The position numbers and the translations under genes are program-made. Shown here in pieces: positions 33,013 to 44,278 of a stretch of 64,000 bases of DNA (position 1 is its first letter; each line of letters opens with the position of its first letter). Under the pieces are notes generated by a model that was not told the DNA's origin, made no database searches, and saw only the letters and a list, made by a program, of their open reading frames with translations. This DNA is from Mangifera indica (Eukaryota > Streptophyta > Magnoliopsida > Sapindales > Anacardiaceae): positions 15,895,622 to 15,959,621 of the forward strand of contig NC_058147.1 of assembly GCF_011075055.1 (NCBI RefSeq), in the 5' to 3' direction.

Positions 33013-34168
33013 TTTCTAAAATTTTGAATTTCCTTGAAAATATTGGTGTTACTAAATTGGGAGATTAGTCCTTGGGTTATTTCCTTAATTGCCTTGAATT
33101 TCTTAGGAGAGAATTTTGTGTGATCTAAGGAATTTATTTTTATTTTTGGCCAAGTAGTCTTTAAAAGAAACAATAAAAAAAGCAGAAAAAAAGAAACAAA
33201 AAACCATAAAAAAAAGGAGAAAGATCAAACAGAAAGTTAGCATATTTGCCTCATTTGAATTTTTTTTTTTTATTCTTGTTATCTCTTTCGAGTTTCCTTC
33301 TCTTTGATTATTCATTCTTGTAGTTGTGTCCATCTTTTCAATTCTGAAAATTTTTTGTAAAGTAGTAAGTAATCGTAACATAACCTAGGTTGACTGGTGG
33401 TCATTTGTCGCAAGTACCATCTTGATTTGTTATAAAAAAAATTTCAGATTATAGAATGTGTGAGAACATTAGAGTGAAAACATTAGCGCGAGCGTAAACA
33501 CATGAGGGAGCGTGTGAGCATTCTTATTTACAGACACATTTTGTTTTTTGAAATTATCAGATGGTAGAATAAAAAAACACAAGTGTTGTAGAAGATTCAG
33601 GTAAAACCGAGGCTTTTACAATGCAAACAATCCACTAACAGTTTGAGCAATTTTTTAATGTAGTAAGGGGTGTTAATAATAGATTAGATAGATTAGAACA
33701 GCAGTAGAGTGATAAAAGGGGAAGTAGTGCGACTAAGGAAAGAGGGAAAACACTATCGGTGAGGGATAAGGATAGAATTGTTATTAACTGTGAGGATGAT
33801 GAAATAAGTGATAGGCAGAACAATATAAGGAGTAAAGGAGGACATAGAAGTCATAGAAACAATATGTACAAGGAGAATAGGCAGGGTGATAGTAGCCTCA
33901 GTATAATTAAAATGAAAATGGTAGAAACAATCCGAAAGCCTATCTAGATTGGGAGCAAAAGATAGATTAGGTTTTTGACATACATAAGTATTTAGAGGAG
34001 AAAAAGGTGAAGTTGGCTATTATAGAATTCACTAATTATGCCTGTATTTGGTGGGACCAATTGCTGAAAAATAGGCATAAGAACTTGGGTAGACCTATAG
34101 ATACTTGGAATGATATGAAGAGTGTAATAAGGCAACGTTTTATTCTTAGCCACTACCATAGGGATTTA
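33013..34168 (+). pseudogene. C1 leader remainder and decayed gag
   Basis: After the B2 insertion the leader continues to about 33555 (T/A-rich, non-coding). Gag follows: NNRLDRLEQQ, a charged linker, IIKMKMVETIRKP, then KKVKLAIIEFTNYACIWWDQ (34000-34070) and DMKSVIRQRFILSHYHRDLN, the same blocks as in family A gag. Stops lie at 33704, 33944 and elsewhere. The sequence ends at the junction with the D array. Confidence 0.75.
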
Positions 34169-34588
34169 AACCAAACACATACAAAGTAATTAACTAAAGA
34201 CAAAAGTGATTTACTTTTTCCTTAACTTTAGGAATTATATTTCTTAACTAAAACAACCAAATTCTAACTTAGTTCCAATGTAACTAAAACCCAATTTTGG
34301 GTTCTTTGGGCTTTTCAAAATGATGCTTAGACATTTAGGCCATTGATGGACTTCAAAAGTTGCACTTTTGGATTAATTGGAGATAAACTATTCACTTGGA
34401 CCATGGGTGCATGTAACAAGATTATACCCAAATTATACCCAAAAGTGGTTTTGGGCCAAAATTGAAGGTGTAATGCTTCCTTTGGCTTGAGATTTCCTAG
34501 AACTTCATTCTTCTTGGCTTCAAATGTTTCATGGAGACTTGAGGATGTCTTGGAACCCAAAAATGACAATAGAGTCGCGTATACATCA
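34169..34588 (-). repeat. Truncated LTR at the left end of the D array
   Basis: Matches about 38114-38520 of the middle LTR, starting TGATGTATACGC on the minus strand at 34588. The last 595 or so bases of the LTR (its R/U5 side) are missing at the junction with C1 gag, where both sequences share TAAACCAA. Confidence 0.85.
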
Positions 34589-35251
34589 TCCTCCCCAGGT
34601 TGAGAAAGATCTGCCCTCAAATCCTCATGATGGTTATCCTCTACTTGCTGATCATTCATAAACAAGCTTTTTTTCTTGACTTATATTCCTTTAATAGCTT
34701 TATGAACTTGTTGTGGACTAAGATAAGTTAAAGTGATAGTCTTGTCATTGGATTTAAAGGAGTAAGTGTTCTTCTTGCTTTCATGCTTCACTTCCCTATC
34801 AAATTGCCAAGGTCTTCCCAATAACAAGTGACAAGCATCCATAGGAATCACATCACACAAAATCTCATCATTATAATGCTTACCAATAGAGAAGAAAACA
34901 AGCACTTGTTTGGCTACTTAGAGGTTGGTCCCATTACTCAACCATTGTAATTATGGTTGAGGGTGCAACATGGTGGATAACCCAAGTTTGTCTACTAAGG
35001 TGGATGAGACCACATTTGCACAACTCCCACTATCAATAAATAAAAAACACATTTTACCTCTAATAGTGCACCTTGATTGAAAAATGTGAAGTCTTTGCTC
35101 TTCATGAGGAAGAGGTTTGGCATGCAAAACTTTCCTAATAACTAGCAACTCTCCTTCATCAGCTCCTTGTAGAATTTCTTCTTCTTCCTTGTTGGCTTCA
35201 TCACCTTCATGGCTGGAAACTTCACTTTTTTCTTCTTCTTGAAGGGACTCC

Positions 35252-36126
35252 TGATATAACCCTTGCTGATCGATCTAACAAGAACTATAACAATCTATTG
35301 GAATCTTGCCCAAGATCTATCTAGCATAAACCAAAAGAATTAGAACCCTCTTGTTATCTAACAACAAGGAACTCTAATTATCAAAGAAAGAAGTCACAAC
35401 TTTCTCAAGAAGTGAATTCAAAGAAAACTCTCACAAGAACTTTGGAGAAATTTTAAAATTTTGATTAGAATCAAGGCTACCCATAATCTTGAGTTTAATA
35501 CATATATATATGTTGCTTCTAACCCTAAACAAAGAAATAAATCCTTTAAAAAAAAGGAAAAGAACAACTCATGACAATTAAGCACTCTCCTAATTAAACT
35601 AGGATAACAATTAGATAATAACTAAACAAGCTTTCCTAATTAAACTAGGATAACAACTAGATAATAAGTAATCACAAAAGGGCTAGCTGAATTGATGTGA
35701 CTTGGACTTCCATATGCATATTCGGCTAAGTATGAAATTTGGCCTCAGGAATAATGCCCAACATGTGCTTCTTGTTGCCCTTAGACCAATTCATATATTT
35801 GGGCTCCTTGTGTTAAAGTAAACTCTTTTAATTCTTCAAATTGAATTAAATGCACAAGTCTTGAACTAAACTCCATGCTTGTCATGTCATTGACCATGAG
35901 CTGCCCTTTGACTTTGCTCGGACTCTTTCCTATAAGCTCCAAATGACTTTGAATGAGCCCAATGATTGTCGCTTTCATCTTCTTGGTTCTTGCTCATGTA
36001 ATTGGGCCTCCGTCATAGCTCAATGGATCCAAATTCTTCGTGTTTGTTGAAGTAGAATTCAAACCTCCATCGTTATGCTTCCCCATATGCAAATTTGGTG
36101 AAGTTATCCCTTGATCAATCGCATCA
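35252..36126 (-). repeat. Solo LTR of family A inside D1 (875 bp)
   Basis: Starts TGATGCGATTGATCAAGG and ends GGTTATATCA on the minus strand, matching the element A LTR at 3302-4167. The left flank is ACTCC (35247-35251), the right flank ACTC followed by TCAATTGC. The empty site is preserved in D2 near 39188 (GGGACTCCTCAATTGC), so the TSD is ACTCC with one C since lost. No primer site or gag adjoins it, hence a solo LTR formed by LTR-LTR recombination. Confidence 0.93.
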
Positions 36127-37504
36127 ACTCTCAATTGCTTGTATCTCCATCAAGGATAAAACTCTCCTATTAGAGAATTTAGCTTGGAAGTGTCCATAGC
36201 CTTGGCATTTAAAGCAGTTTTTGTTGGAGAGGTTGGTCTTCACCATATTAGGCTTGTCCTTAGTTGATTCCACCATTTTTTCCTTGCCTTTCTCCTTGGA
36301 AGAAGAATCAACAACATTTGTGTAAGATGGGGAACCTTTATGGAAGGTATTTCCCTTGGTAAAAGATGTGCTTTTGTTAAATAATGTCCCTTTGGAGAAT
36401 GACTTGGAAACCATAGGCTTCACGACCTTCTTTTGCTTCTCCATTTTAATAGCCAACTTAAACACATCTTCAAAAGTGCAATATGGTTGCAACTCCACCA
36501 TATGAGCAATGTCTTGATTCAATCCTCCAATAAATCTCGCAATGGTTTGAGCCTTTATTTCCCACAGCTCACTTCTCATTAATAGCTTCTCAAACTCCCT
36601 TATGTAATGCTCTACTCTATACTTCCTTGCCTAAAGGCATGTAGCTTGAGGTAAAGATCTTGTTTATGGTTATTCAAGAGGAATCTTCTCTTTATAAGCT
36701 TCTTTAGTTTCTCCTAAGATCTCACTCTCTCTTTACTGTCCCTTTCCCTTTGCTTCTTGAGATTTTCCCACCACAAGGATGTATAATCCTTGAATTTCAA
36801 GATGGCAAGCTTACATTTCTTCTCATTCGAATAGCCCTTTTATTCAAAAACTCTCTCTATAACATGTAACCAATCATCAAAATCATCCAGACTTATGCTT
36901 CCTTCGAATTCCAAAATTTCAAACATTAAACCCTTATCATCATCCATTTCTCTCATAGGTGGCCTCTCTTATTCCTCCTCACTTGTATCTTCATGAATTA
37001 TCAATTCCTCTCTATTATGCCTAGGAGGAGGAAGGGAAGGTCTAATATATCTTCTTGGGTGAAGTAGTTGGGTGAGGTAGAGGAGGGGGTATTTGGCTTT
37101 GTGTTGAAGTTTGGGGTTGTGATTAGGGTGTCCGGCTTTGAGTGAGGGTCAAGTCTCTCATCATTTGCATCATTTGATTCATTTGGTCCCCAATGGCCTT
37201 AAGTTCTCCATTGACTTCTTTTTTTAATGTCATGTGGGACAATTCCCAAGGATGAGAAGGTGAGGAGGATGAGGATAAAGTTCTTTTATGGGATTTTTTG
37301 GTAGTGGCTAGTGGGTAAAAGCTAATGGTTATAAGTATTTAAGGGTTGGGAGGAGTATTAGTAAGTGTTTAGGTTAAGGAAGGTTTGCATTTTAGACAAA
37401 TTAAGGTTCTGTGAATAGTAACTTTATAGTGAACAGTGAATTCCGCACAGTGAACAGTAGCTCTGGGAGGCAGAAATTAGTCAACAAATCATGCAAACAC
37501 CCTA

Positions 37505-37517
37505 GGCTTTGATACCA
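37505..37517 (-). other. Primer-binding site of D1
   Basis: The minus strand reads TGGTATCAAAGCC, two bases inside the middle LTR; one mismatch from the initiator-Met complement. Confidence 0.85.
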
Positions 37518-37519
37518 AA

Positions 37520-38520
37520 GGGTACATTTCCATCAAGACAATGCAACAACACACAAACTCAATTCTGAAAAATTACTATTCATTCAACTAGCAGCAATTT
37601 GTCTCTCAGTTTTAACCAATCAAATGAGCTCCAAATCTTGCAAATTATATATCATTGGAAAAAGCATTCAAAGAGCTTTCTAACGGTATATAATGTCAAC
37701 CACAACTGAATCAATAGGGCATTCAAAACTAGCTTCAAAGTTTGCTGGCAAAAACTAGAAATGGTAAAATCACACACTATGAACAATACCCGAGGCATAC
37801 AACACACATTCAAGTCTTCACACTTTAGATTTCAAGGGAAACATAAAATGTAACCAAGGCATAAAGGAAAGTTCCACCAATCTTGGGGTCTTCCACCACC
37901 AATCTTTCACCAAGAATGATTGGATAAAGGAAATGAAATAAAAGCCAATAAAGCTTTTTTTCAAATTTTCATTCAAAATGCTAACCAACCCTTTTACAAA
38001 GTATGACCACCTTTTATATAGGGAAGAAGTGGTGGCAAAATAAACTTTCCAATACAAAATCTATTAATTTTTTTATACAAAAATCCCTTAAATTAAGCTA
38101 AGCCATGCATTCTAAACCAAGCCTATACATAGTAATTAACAAAAGACAAAAGTGATTTGCTTTTTCCTTAACTTTAGGAATTATGTTTCCTAACTAAAAC
38201 AACTAAATTCTAACTTAGTTCCAATATAACTAAAACCCAATTTTGGGCTCTTTGGGCTTTTTAAAATGATGGTTGGACGTTTAGGCCATTGATGGACTTC
38301 AAAGGTTGCACTTTTGGATCAATTGGAGCAAACTATTCACTTGGACCTTGGGTGCATGTAATATGATTATACCCAAAAGTTGTTAGGCCAAAATTGAAGG
38401 AGTAATGCTTCCTTTGGCTTGAGATTTGCTAGAACTTCATTCTTCTTGGCTTCAAAGGTTGCATAGAGACTTGAGAATGGCTTGGAACCCAAAAATGACA
38501 ATGGATTCGCGTATACATCA
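37520..38520 (-). repeat. Middle LTR of the D array (1001 bp)
   Basis: Starts TGATGTATACGCG (38520) and ends near GTACCC (mutated CACCA) at 37520 on the minus strand. It serves both as 5' LTR of D1 and 3' LTR of D2. A TATA box CCTATATAAAAGG is visible at about 38023-38011. Its start carries the coding tail from D2. Confidence 0.92.
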
Positions 38521-40577
38521 TCCTCTCCGAGTTGAGAAGGATCTACCCTCATATCCTCAAGATGGTTATCCTCCACTTGCTGATAATTCATAAACAAGCT
38601 CTCTTTCTTGACTTCTATTCCTTTAATAGCTTTATGAACTTGTTGTGGACTAAGAGGAGTTAAAGTGATAGTCTTGCCATTGTATTTAAAGGAGTAAGTG
38701 TTATTCTTGCCTTCATGTTTCACTTCCCTATCAAATTGCCAAGGTCTTCCAAAATAACAAGTGACAAGCATCCATAGGAATCACATCACACAAAATCTCA
38801 TCATTATAATACTTACTAATTGAGATGGAAACAAGCACTTGTTTGGCTATTTGGAGGTTGGTCCCATTACTCAACCATTGTAGTTTGTATGGTTAAGGGT
38901 GCGACATGTTGGATAACCTAAGTTTGTCTACTAAGGTGGATAAGATCATATTTGCACAACTCCTACTATCAATAATTAAAAAAACACACTTTACCTCTAA
39001 TAGTGCACCTTGATTGAAAAATGTGGAGTCTTTGCTCTTCATGAGGAAGAGCCTTGGCATGCAAACCTATCCTAATAACTAGCAACTCTCCTTCATCATC
39101 TCTTTATAGAATTTCTTCTTCTTGCTTGTTGGCTTCATCACTTTCATGGCTGGAAACTTCACTTTCTTCTTCTTTTTGAAGGGACTCCTCAATTGCTTGT
39201 ATCTCCATCAAGGACAAAACTCTCTTATTAGAGCATTCAGCTTAGAAGTGTCCATAGCCTTGGCATTTAAAGCACTTTTTGTTGGAGAGGTTGGTCTTCA
39301 CCATATTAGGCTTGTCCTTAGTTGGTTCCACCATTTTTTCCTTGCTTTTCTCCTTGGAAGAAGAATCAGCAGCATATGTGTAGGATGGGGAGCTTTTATG
39401 GAAGGTAGTTCCCTTGGTAAAAGATGTGCTTTTGTTAAATATGTCCCTTTGGAGAATGACTTGGAAACCATGGGCTTTACGACCTTCTTTTGCTTCTCCA
39501 CTTTAATAGCCAACTTAAACACATCTTCAAAAGTGCAATATGGTTGCAACTCCACCATATGAGCAATGTCTTGATTCAATTCTCCAATAAATCTCACAAT
39601 GGTTTGCTCCTTTATTTCCCATAGCTCACTTCTCATTAATAGCTTTTCAAACTCTTTTATGTAATGCTTTACTCCATACTTCCTTGCTTAAGGGCGTGTT
39701 GAGGTAAAGATCTTGTTTATGGTTATTCAGGAGGAATCTTCTCTTCATAAGCTTCTTTAGTTTCTCCAAAGATCTCACTCTCTCTTTACCATCCCTTTCC
39801 TTTTGCTTCTTGAGATTTTCCTACCATAAGGATGCATAATCCTTGAATTTTAAGATGGCAAGCTTACACTTCTTCTCATCCAGATAACCCTTATATTCGA
39901 AAACTCTCTCTATAGCATGTAACCAATCAACAAAATCATCCAGACTTATGCTCCCTTCGAATTCCAGAATTTCAATCTTTAAACCCCTATCATCATCCAT
40001 TTTTCTCCAAGGTGGCCTCTCTTGTTCCTCCTCACTTGAGTCATCATGAATGATCAATTCCTCCCTATTATGTCTAGGAGGAGGAGAGGAAAGTCTAATA
40101 TGTCTTCTTGGGTGATGCAGTTGGGTTGGGTGAGGTAGATGAGGGGTTATTTGGCTTTGTGTTGACGTTTGGGGTTGTGATAAGGGTGCCCAACTTTGAG
40201 TGAGGGTCAAGTCTCTCATCATTTGCATCATTTGATTCATTTGGTCCCTAATGGCCTTAAGTTCTCCTTTGACCTCTTCTTTTAATGTCATGTGGGACAA
40301 TTCCTAAGGATGAGGAGGTGAGGAGGATAAGGATGAAGTTCTTTCATGGGACATGTTTGCTAATGGCTAGTGGGTAAAGGCTAATGGTTATAAGTGTTTA
40401 AGGGTTGGGGGGAGTATTGATAAGTGTTTAGGTTAAGGAAGGTTTGTGTTTTAGGCAAATTAAGGTTCTGTAAACAGTAACTTTATAGTGAACAGTAAAT
40501 TCTGGCAGTGAACAGTAACTCAGGGAGGCACAAATCAGTCAACAAATCACATAAATATCCTAGGCTTTGATACCAAA
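38521..40577 (-). pseudogene. D2 internal region: gag-protease relic
   Basis: On the minus strand: primer site 40575-40563, leader, gag start near 40352 and open frame 40300-39821 (EEVKGELKAIRDQMNQMM; FEGSISLDDFVDWLHAIE), gag C-terminal part 39636-39298 (AHMVELQPYCTFEDVFKLAI), protease with breaks (39090-38700) and the open end 38771-38367 (GRPWQFDREVKHEGK; MNYQQVEDNHLEDMRVD). The QQVE/DNHLED join is identical to that of D1 and skips about 2670 bp (890 codons) measured on B1, in frame. A purine tract CGGAGAGGA lies at 38528-38521. No TE nested inside. Confidence 0.87.
40563..40575 (-). other. Primer-binding site of D2
   Basis: The minus strand reads TGGTATCAAAGCC, two bases inside the right-hand LTR. 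Confidence 0.87.
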
Positions 40578-41580
40578 TGGTGCATTTCCATCAAGACAAT
40601 GTAACAACACACAAACTCAATTATGAAAATTACTATTCATTTAGCTCATCAGCAATTTGTCTCTCAGTTTTAATCAATCAAATGAGCTCCAAATCTTGTA
40701 AATTATATATCATTGGAAAAAGCATTCAAAGAGCTTTCTAACGGTATATAATGTTAACCGCAACAGAATCAACAAGGCATTCAAAACTAGCTTCAAAATT
40801 TTTTAGTAAAAACTGGAAAGGGCAAAATCACACACTGTGAACAATACCCGAGGCATACAACACACATTCAAGTCTTCACACTTTGGATTTCAAGGGAAAC
40901 ATAAAATGTAATCAAGGCATAAAGGAAAGTTCCACCAACCTTGGGGTCTTCTACCACCAAGCTTTCACCAAGAATGATTGGATAAAAGAAATGAGATAAA
41001 AGCCAACAAAGTTTTTCTTCAAATTTTCATTCAAAATGTTAACCAACCCTTTTACAAAGTATGACCACCTTTTATATAGAGAAGAAGTGGTGGCAAAATG
41101 GACTTTCCAATACAAAATCTATTAATTTTTTTATTCAAAAATCCCTTAAATTAAGCTAAGCCATATATTCTAAACCAAGCCCATACATAGTAATTAACTA
41201 AAGACAAAAGTGATTTGTTTTTTCCTTAACTTTAGGAATTATGTTTCCTAACTAAAACAACTAAATTCTAACTTAGTTCCAATGTAACTAAAACCCAATT
41301 TTGGGCTCTTTGGACTTCTCAAAATGATGCTTGGACGTTTGAGCCATTGATGGACTTCAAAAGTTGCACTTTTAGGTCAATTGGAGCAAACTATTCACTT
41401 GGACCTTGGGTGCATGTAATAAGATTATACCCAAAAGTGGTTTTGGGCCAAAATTGAAGGTGCAATGCTTCCTTTGGCTTGAGATTTGCTAGAACTTCAT
41501 TCTTCTTGGCTTCAAAGGTTGCATGGAGACTTGAGAATGACTTGGAACCCAAAAATGACAATGGAGCCGCTTATACATCA
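40578..41580 (-). repeat. Right-hand (5') LTR of the D array (1003 bp)
   Basis: Starts TGATGTATAAGCGG (41580) and ends GGAAATGCACCA (40578) on the minus strand, TG...CA. A TATA region CTATATAAAAGG is at about 41078-41067. Confidence 0.93.
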
Positions 41581-41825
41581 ACTTGCATTTGTGTTTTGGT
41601 GCAGACTAATTCGTTTATCCCCTTAGCCAGTGATGTTCCTTTAAGCCTTGGGTTGTTTTTTGGTCATCTATCTTCTTATATTATCAATTACTACTTGTGT
41701 TAATCATTTGCTTAGCTAAACTTAACTAAATACTTCCTTAGAGATTCTAAGTCTTAACTCACCTTGAACTTAATCAGTACATGAACTAGAACCATATCAA
41801 GAAACTAATCAAAGATGTGTTAAAC
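41581..41825. other. Unassigned 245 bp between D array and LINE L4
   Basis: No gene, repeat or motif recognised. It is either old host sequence or the unrecognised part of the DNA into which the array inserted. Confidence 0.5.
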
Positions 41826-42255
41826 TATGAAAAAGGTGCCCTCCCCTTTGAATACCTTGGTGTACCTATCAAATCTTTCAAACTCACAATGAAAGGTTGT
41901 AATCCCCTCTTAGAGAAAATCCTTAGCATAATTCTTTCTTGGAGAAAGAAGTTTCTATCATATGTCGGTAGACTTGTGCTTATAAAAGCCATTTGATTAG
42001 CATTCAAGTTTATTGGTAGTCTCTTTTCATTCTCTTTGTCTAAAATTCACAAGGAAATTGATTGTACATTGAGAGCTTTCTTATAAGTTGGTCCTGACTT
42101 AAATAAAAAGAAATCAAGAATGGCATGGGAAGACGTTTGTGTACCAAAGAACAAATAGGGTCTTAGCATCATGAGGACCAAAGATTAGAACAAGGCAACC
42201 ATGATGAAGCATGTTTGGAACCTCTCCCTTGGTTAAAATCACACTCTTTAGGAAA

Positions 42256-42270
42256 ATTGGGTCAAAGGAA
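42256..42270 (+). other. Left target-site duplication of LINE E
   Basis: ATTGGGTCAAAGGAA here and ATTGGGTCAAGGAA at 48864-48877 differ by one A. Variable-length duplications of 7-20 bp are typical for LINE integration. L4 sequence continues outside both. Confidence 0.85.
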
Positions 42271-42400
42271 CACACATTCTATATGTCTTATCTTTTTTGG
42301 GTACTAATAATGCTGGAACAACATTTAGTCTCTCTTTAAAAATTATGCTCTCCCTTCTCTCTAAAACCTCATTCACCTCATCCATTTCCTTGTAGTTTAT
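42271..42400 (-). pseudogene. Antisense Ty3/gypsy RT scrap at the 5' tip of LINE E
   Basis: The minus strand reads NVVPALLVPKKDKTYRMCV at 42330-42271, preceded by ERRESIIFKER-like sequence. It corresponds to the start of the RT domain in B1 ([17 protein letters not shown]) and element A. It lies exactly between the LINE E target-site copy (ends 42270) and the recognisable LINE 5' UTR (from about 42415). It was either captured during insertion or is part of this LINE's 5' UTR. Confidence 0.75.
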
Positions 42401-42934
42401 CCTCCCCATCATTCTCGGCTGGGTTGGTGTCCCTTCAAGTACCATCCTTCGGTTCGGTGACCCCTGGTCATCGACTCCTCCACCTTTTTTTCGGTTGTTT
42501 CTTTAAACTCATGTTTCTTCATTCTATGGCGTTAGTGTTAGTGTTTCAAGTTTCCATTTCATTTAGTTGATCATTCAAGGTTTTTATTTCTGTTTCAAAC
42601 TCCTTTCCAGTTTTCGATAATCATTTCTTCAGTTTCTCTTGATTCCTTCTCATCTCCATGGCGTTTTCTTTGTTGTGGTGTTGTTGCTTCTTTCTCCCGC
42701 CCTTGAAATTCAAATTTTGGTGCTGTGTTCTTAGTGGTTTACGTTATATCCTTTTTGGTGCATGCTGCTTATTTCCTTTCCGTGGTAGTAAACTCTTTCC
42801 TTTTTGGTGTTTCATTAGCTGTTATGCCTTGGTATACACTGTTTTTGCAGGCTGCTAGCATTGTTTAAGAAAGTCTATCTTTACCTTTTTACTTCTTTCC
42901 TCTCTTATACCTGAAACATCCTTGCACCGATTTA
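42400..42934 (+). other. LINE E 5' UTR
   Basis: Pyrimidine-rich sequence before ORF1, with GGTTGGTGTCCC near 42422 and CGGTTCGGTGACCCCTGGTC near 42450, similar to the LINE L1 5' UTR start. No long ORF of note. Confidence 0.65.
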
Positions 42935-44278
42935 GTATGTCTTCTGCTGGCATGGAAAAGTCTTCTGAAGTTGTTCTGCCTGTAGCTGTATCTTCAGATT
43001 CTACTAGAGAAGGGGAAAAGAAGGTTTCATGGAACTCTCTCTTCTCCCCTAAGAAATCAAGTGCTAAGCTGGAATATTTTGAACCTAAAGGAAGAGATGT
43101 TATAGGGCATGTGTGTGTTGCACCTCCTCAAGAAATTGTGGAAGAGGGTGCAATAAAATGGAGAACATGTGCGGTAGGCTTCTTTCTTGGCAAAAGACTG
43201 CCATTCTTGGCTATCAAGAGAACTTTAGAGACAATATGGGCTTCTTATGGCCTCACTGAGGTTATGACATCGGGCCAAGGTGTGTTTATTCTTAAGTTCC
43301 AAGACTTTGATGGAGTTTCTAGAGTGGTGGAAGAGGGACAATTAATTATTGGAGGACAACCGTTTCTTGTTAGGAAATGGACCACAAACCTCCCCATGTT
43401 GATTAATGACGTCAAGAAGGTGGCTATTTGGGTCAGAATGTATGGCATTCCTCTTGAGTTTTGGACTCCAAAAGGCCTTAGCTACATGGCAAGTGCTATT
43501 GGAACTCCTCTTTATGCGGATTCTATCACTGAAGAAGGGACAAGGCTGGATTATGCAAGAATTTGCATTGAGATCAAAGTGGACGCGGAGTGCCCTGATT
43601 CCATTTACTTAACATTGTCGAATGGTGAATGCATAGTGATCAATGTAGAATATAGTTGGAAACCTCTAAAATGCAATGTATGCCAATGTTTTAAACACTC
43701 CACAACTAACTGTTCTTTTGCTTCTAAGCTAGAAGGCAGCTTATCATCACGAAAATTTTTGAAGGATGGGGCTGGAACGATGGTGTCTAAGAAACAAAAT
43801 GGGAAAGATAATATGAAGCAAGAGGCAAAAGGTTATGACAAGAAAGCCAAAGGCAAAGGGGTGGAGATACAAAAATCGATGGTAAACACTCATAAGAGTA
43901 ATAGATTCTCGGTGTTAGCTTCTAATGAGTCCCATGAGCAAGACAAAAGAAGCATAGTGATGAATGAGGAGGGGAATTTGAAGAGAACCAGTAATGTTGA
44001 AATACGGAAGGAAAGAAAACGGTGAATGCAGCCAACACATCCAAGAATTGTCAATTCACAGTAGCAAGTGGAAATGTTCCAATGTGTGATGAAACCTCAT
44101 AAGTGTTGAGGAGGATATGGATAATGAAGCCTCTCCAACAATAGTCCCATTTGGTGGAAAGCTAAAGGTGGATGAGATGAACCTTAGGAAGAAGGATGCA
44201 GATTTGAAGAGTATGAATTTGGGGAAGAAATTGGCAAAGCTAAAGAAAGCAAATTCCCCTCCCCCATTATCCAAATGA
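42922..44278 (+). pseudogene. LINE E ORF1 protein (DUF4283 / CCHC), C-terminus frameshifted
   Basis: Open from 42922 (likely start MSSAGMEKSS at 42937) to a stop at 44025. It carries VSWNSLFSPKKS, a DUF4283-type domain (GFFLGKRLPFLAIKRT, GGQPFLVRKWTTNL, YGIPLEFWTPKG, TRLDYARICIEI) and a CCHC knuckle CNVCQCFKHSTTNC at about residues 250-263. The expected C-terminus (PFGGKLKVDEMNL ... ANSPPPLSK) is in another frame at 44148-44275, so a frameshift near 44020-44100 truncates the protein. The homologous end in L1 is intact. The TGA at 44276-44278 overlaps the ORF2 ATG. Confidence 0.87.

Larger units (their letters stand above)
20468..34168 (+). mobile_element. Ty3/gypsy element C1 (5' part), host of element B2
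   Basis: Plus strand: 5' LTR (20468-21308), primer site (21311-21323), untranslated leader (21309-21914 and 33008-about 33555) and a decayed gag to about 34168. The leader is split by B2, flanked by the perfect 5-bp duplication AATTG (21910-21914 and 33008-33012). The 3' portion of C1 is lost: gag breaks off at about 34169-34180, where family D LTR sequence begins, sharing the word TAAACCAA, which suggests a microhomology deletion and not a clean insertion. The LTR matches that of C2 at 59047-59878. Confidence 0.85.
34589..37519 (-). pseudogene. D1 internal region: gag-protease relic
   Basis: On the minus strand: primer site 37517-37505, leader, gag N-terminal part in broken frames (about 37240-36600), gag C-terminal part 36579-36124 (AHMVELQPYCTFEDVFKLAI; knuckle CFKCQGYGHFQAKF with the last Cys replaced by Phe), solo LTR insertion, protease (about 35148-34700: FIDSGSCANVVSS, HLLLGRPWQFDRE) and the tail. 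After MNDQQVE the sequence jumps to DNHHEDLRADLSQPG, skipping RT, RNase H and integrase. Many shifts and stops; a polypurine tract GGGGAGGA is at 34596-34589. Confidence 0.85.
34169..41580 (-). mobile_element. Tandem array of pol-less gypsy family D (LTR-int-LTR-int-LTR)
   Basis: Minus-strand order: LTR 41580-40578, primer site, internal region D2 (40577-38521), shared LTR 38520-37520, primer site, internal region D1 (37519-34589), truncated LTR 34588-34169. Both internal regions encode only gag and protease remnants plus the LTR-borne tail, joined by the same deletion. Such three-LTR arrays arise by unequal recombination between LTRs of one or two insertions. The left LTR is cut at the junction with C1 gag. 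A solo family A LTR lies inside D1. Right flank is ACTTG; no TSD partner survives. Confidence 0.88.

Noticed and set aside
42248..42445. 65-codon minus-strand ORF as a small gene
   Set aside because: It is the antisense gypsy RT scrap at the LINE 5' end plus flanking sequence, with no start context.
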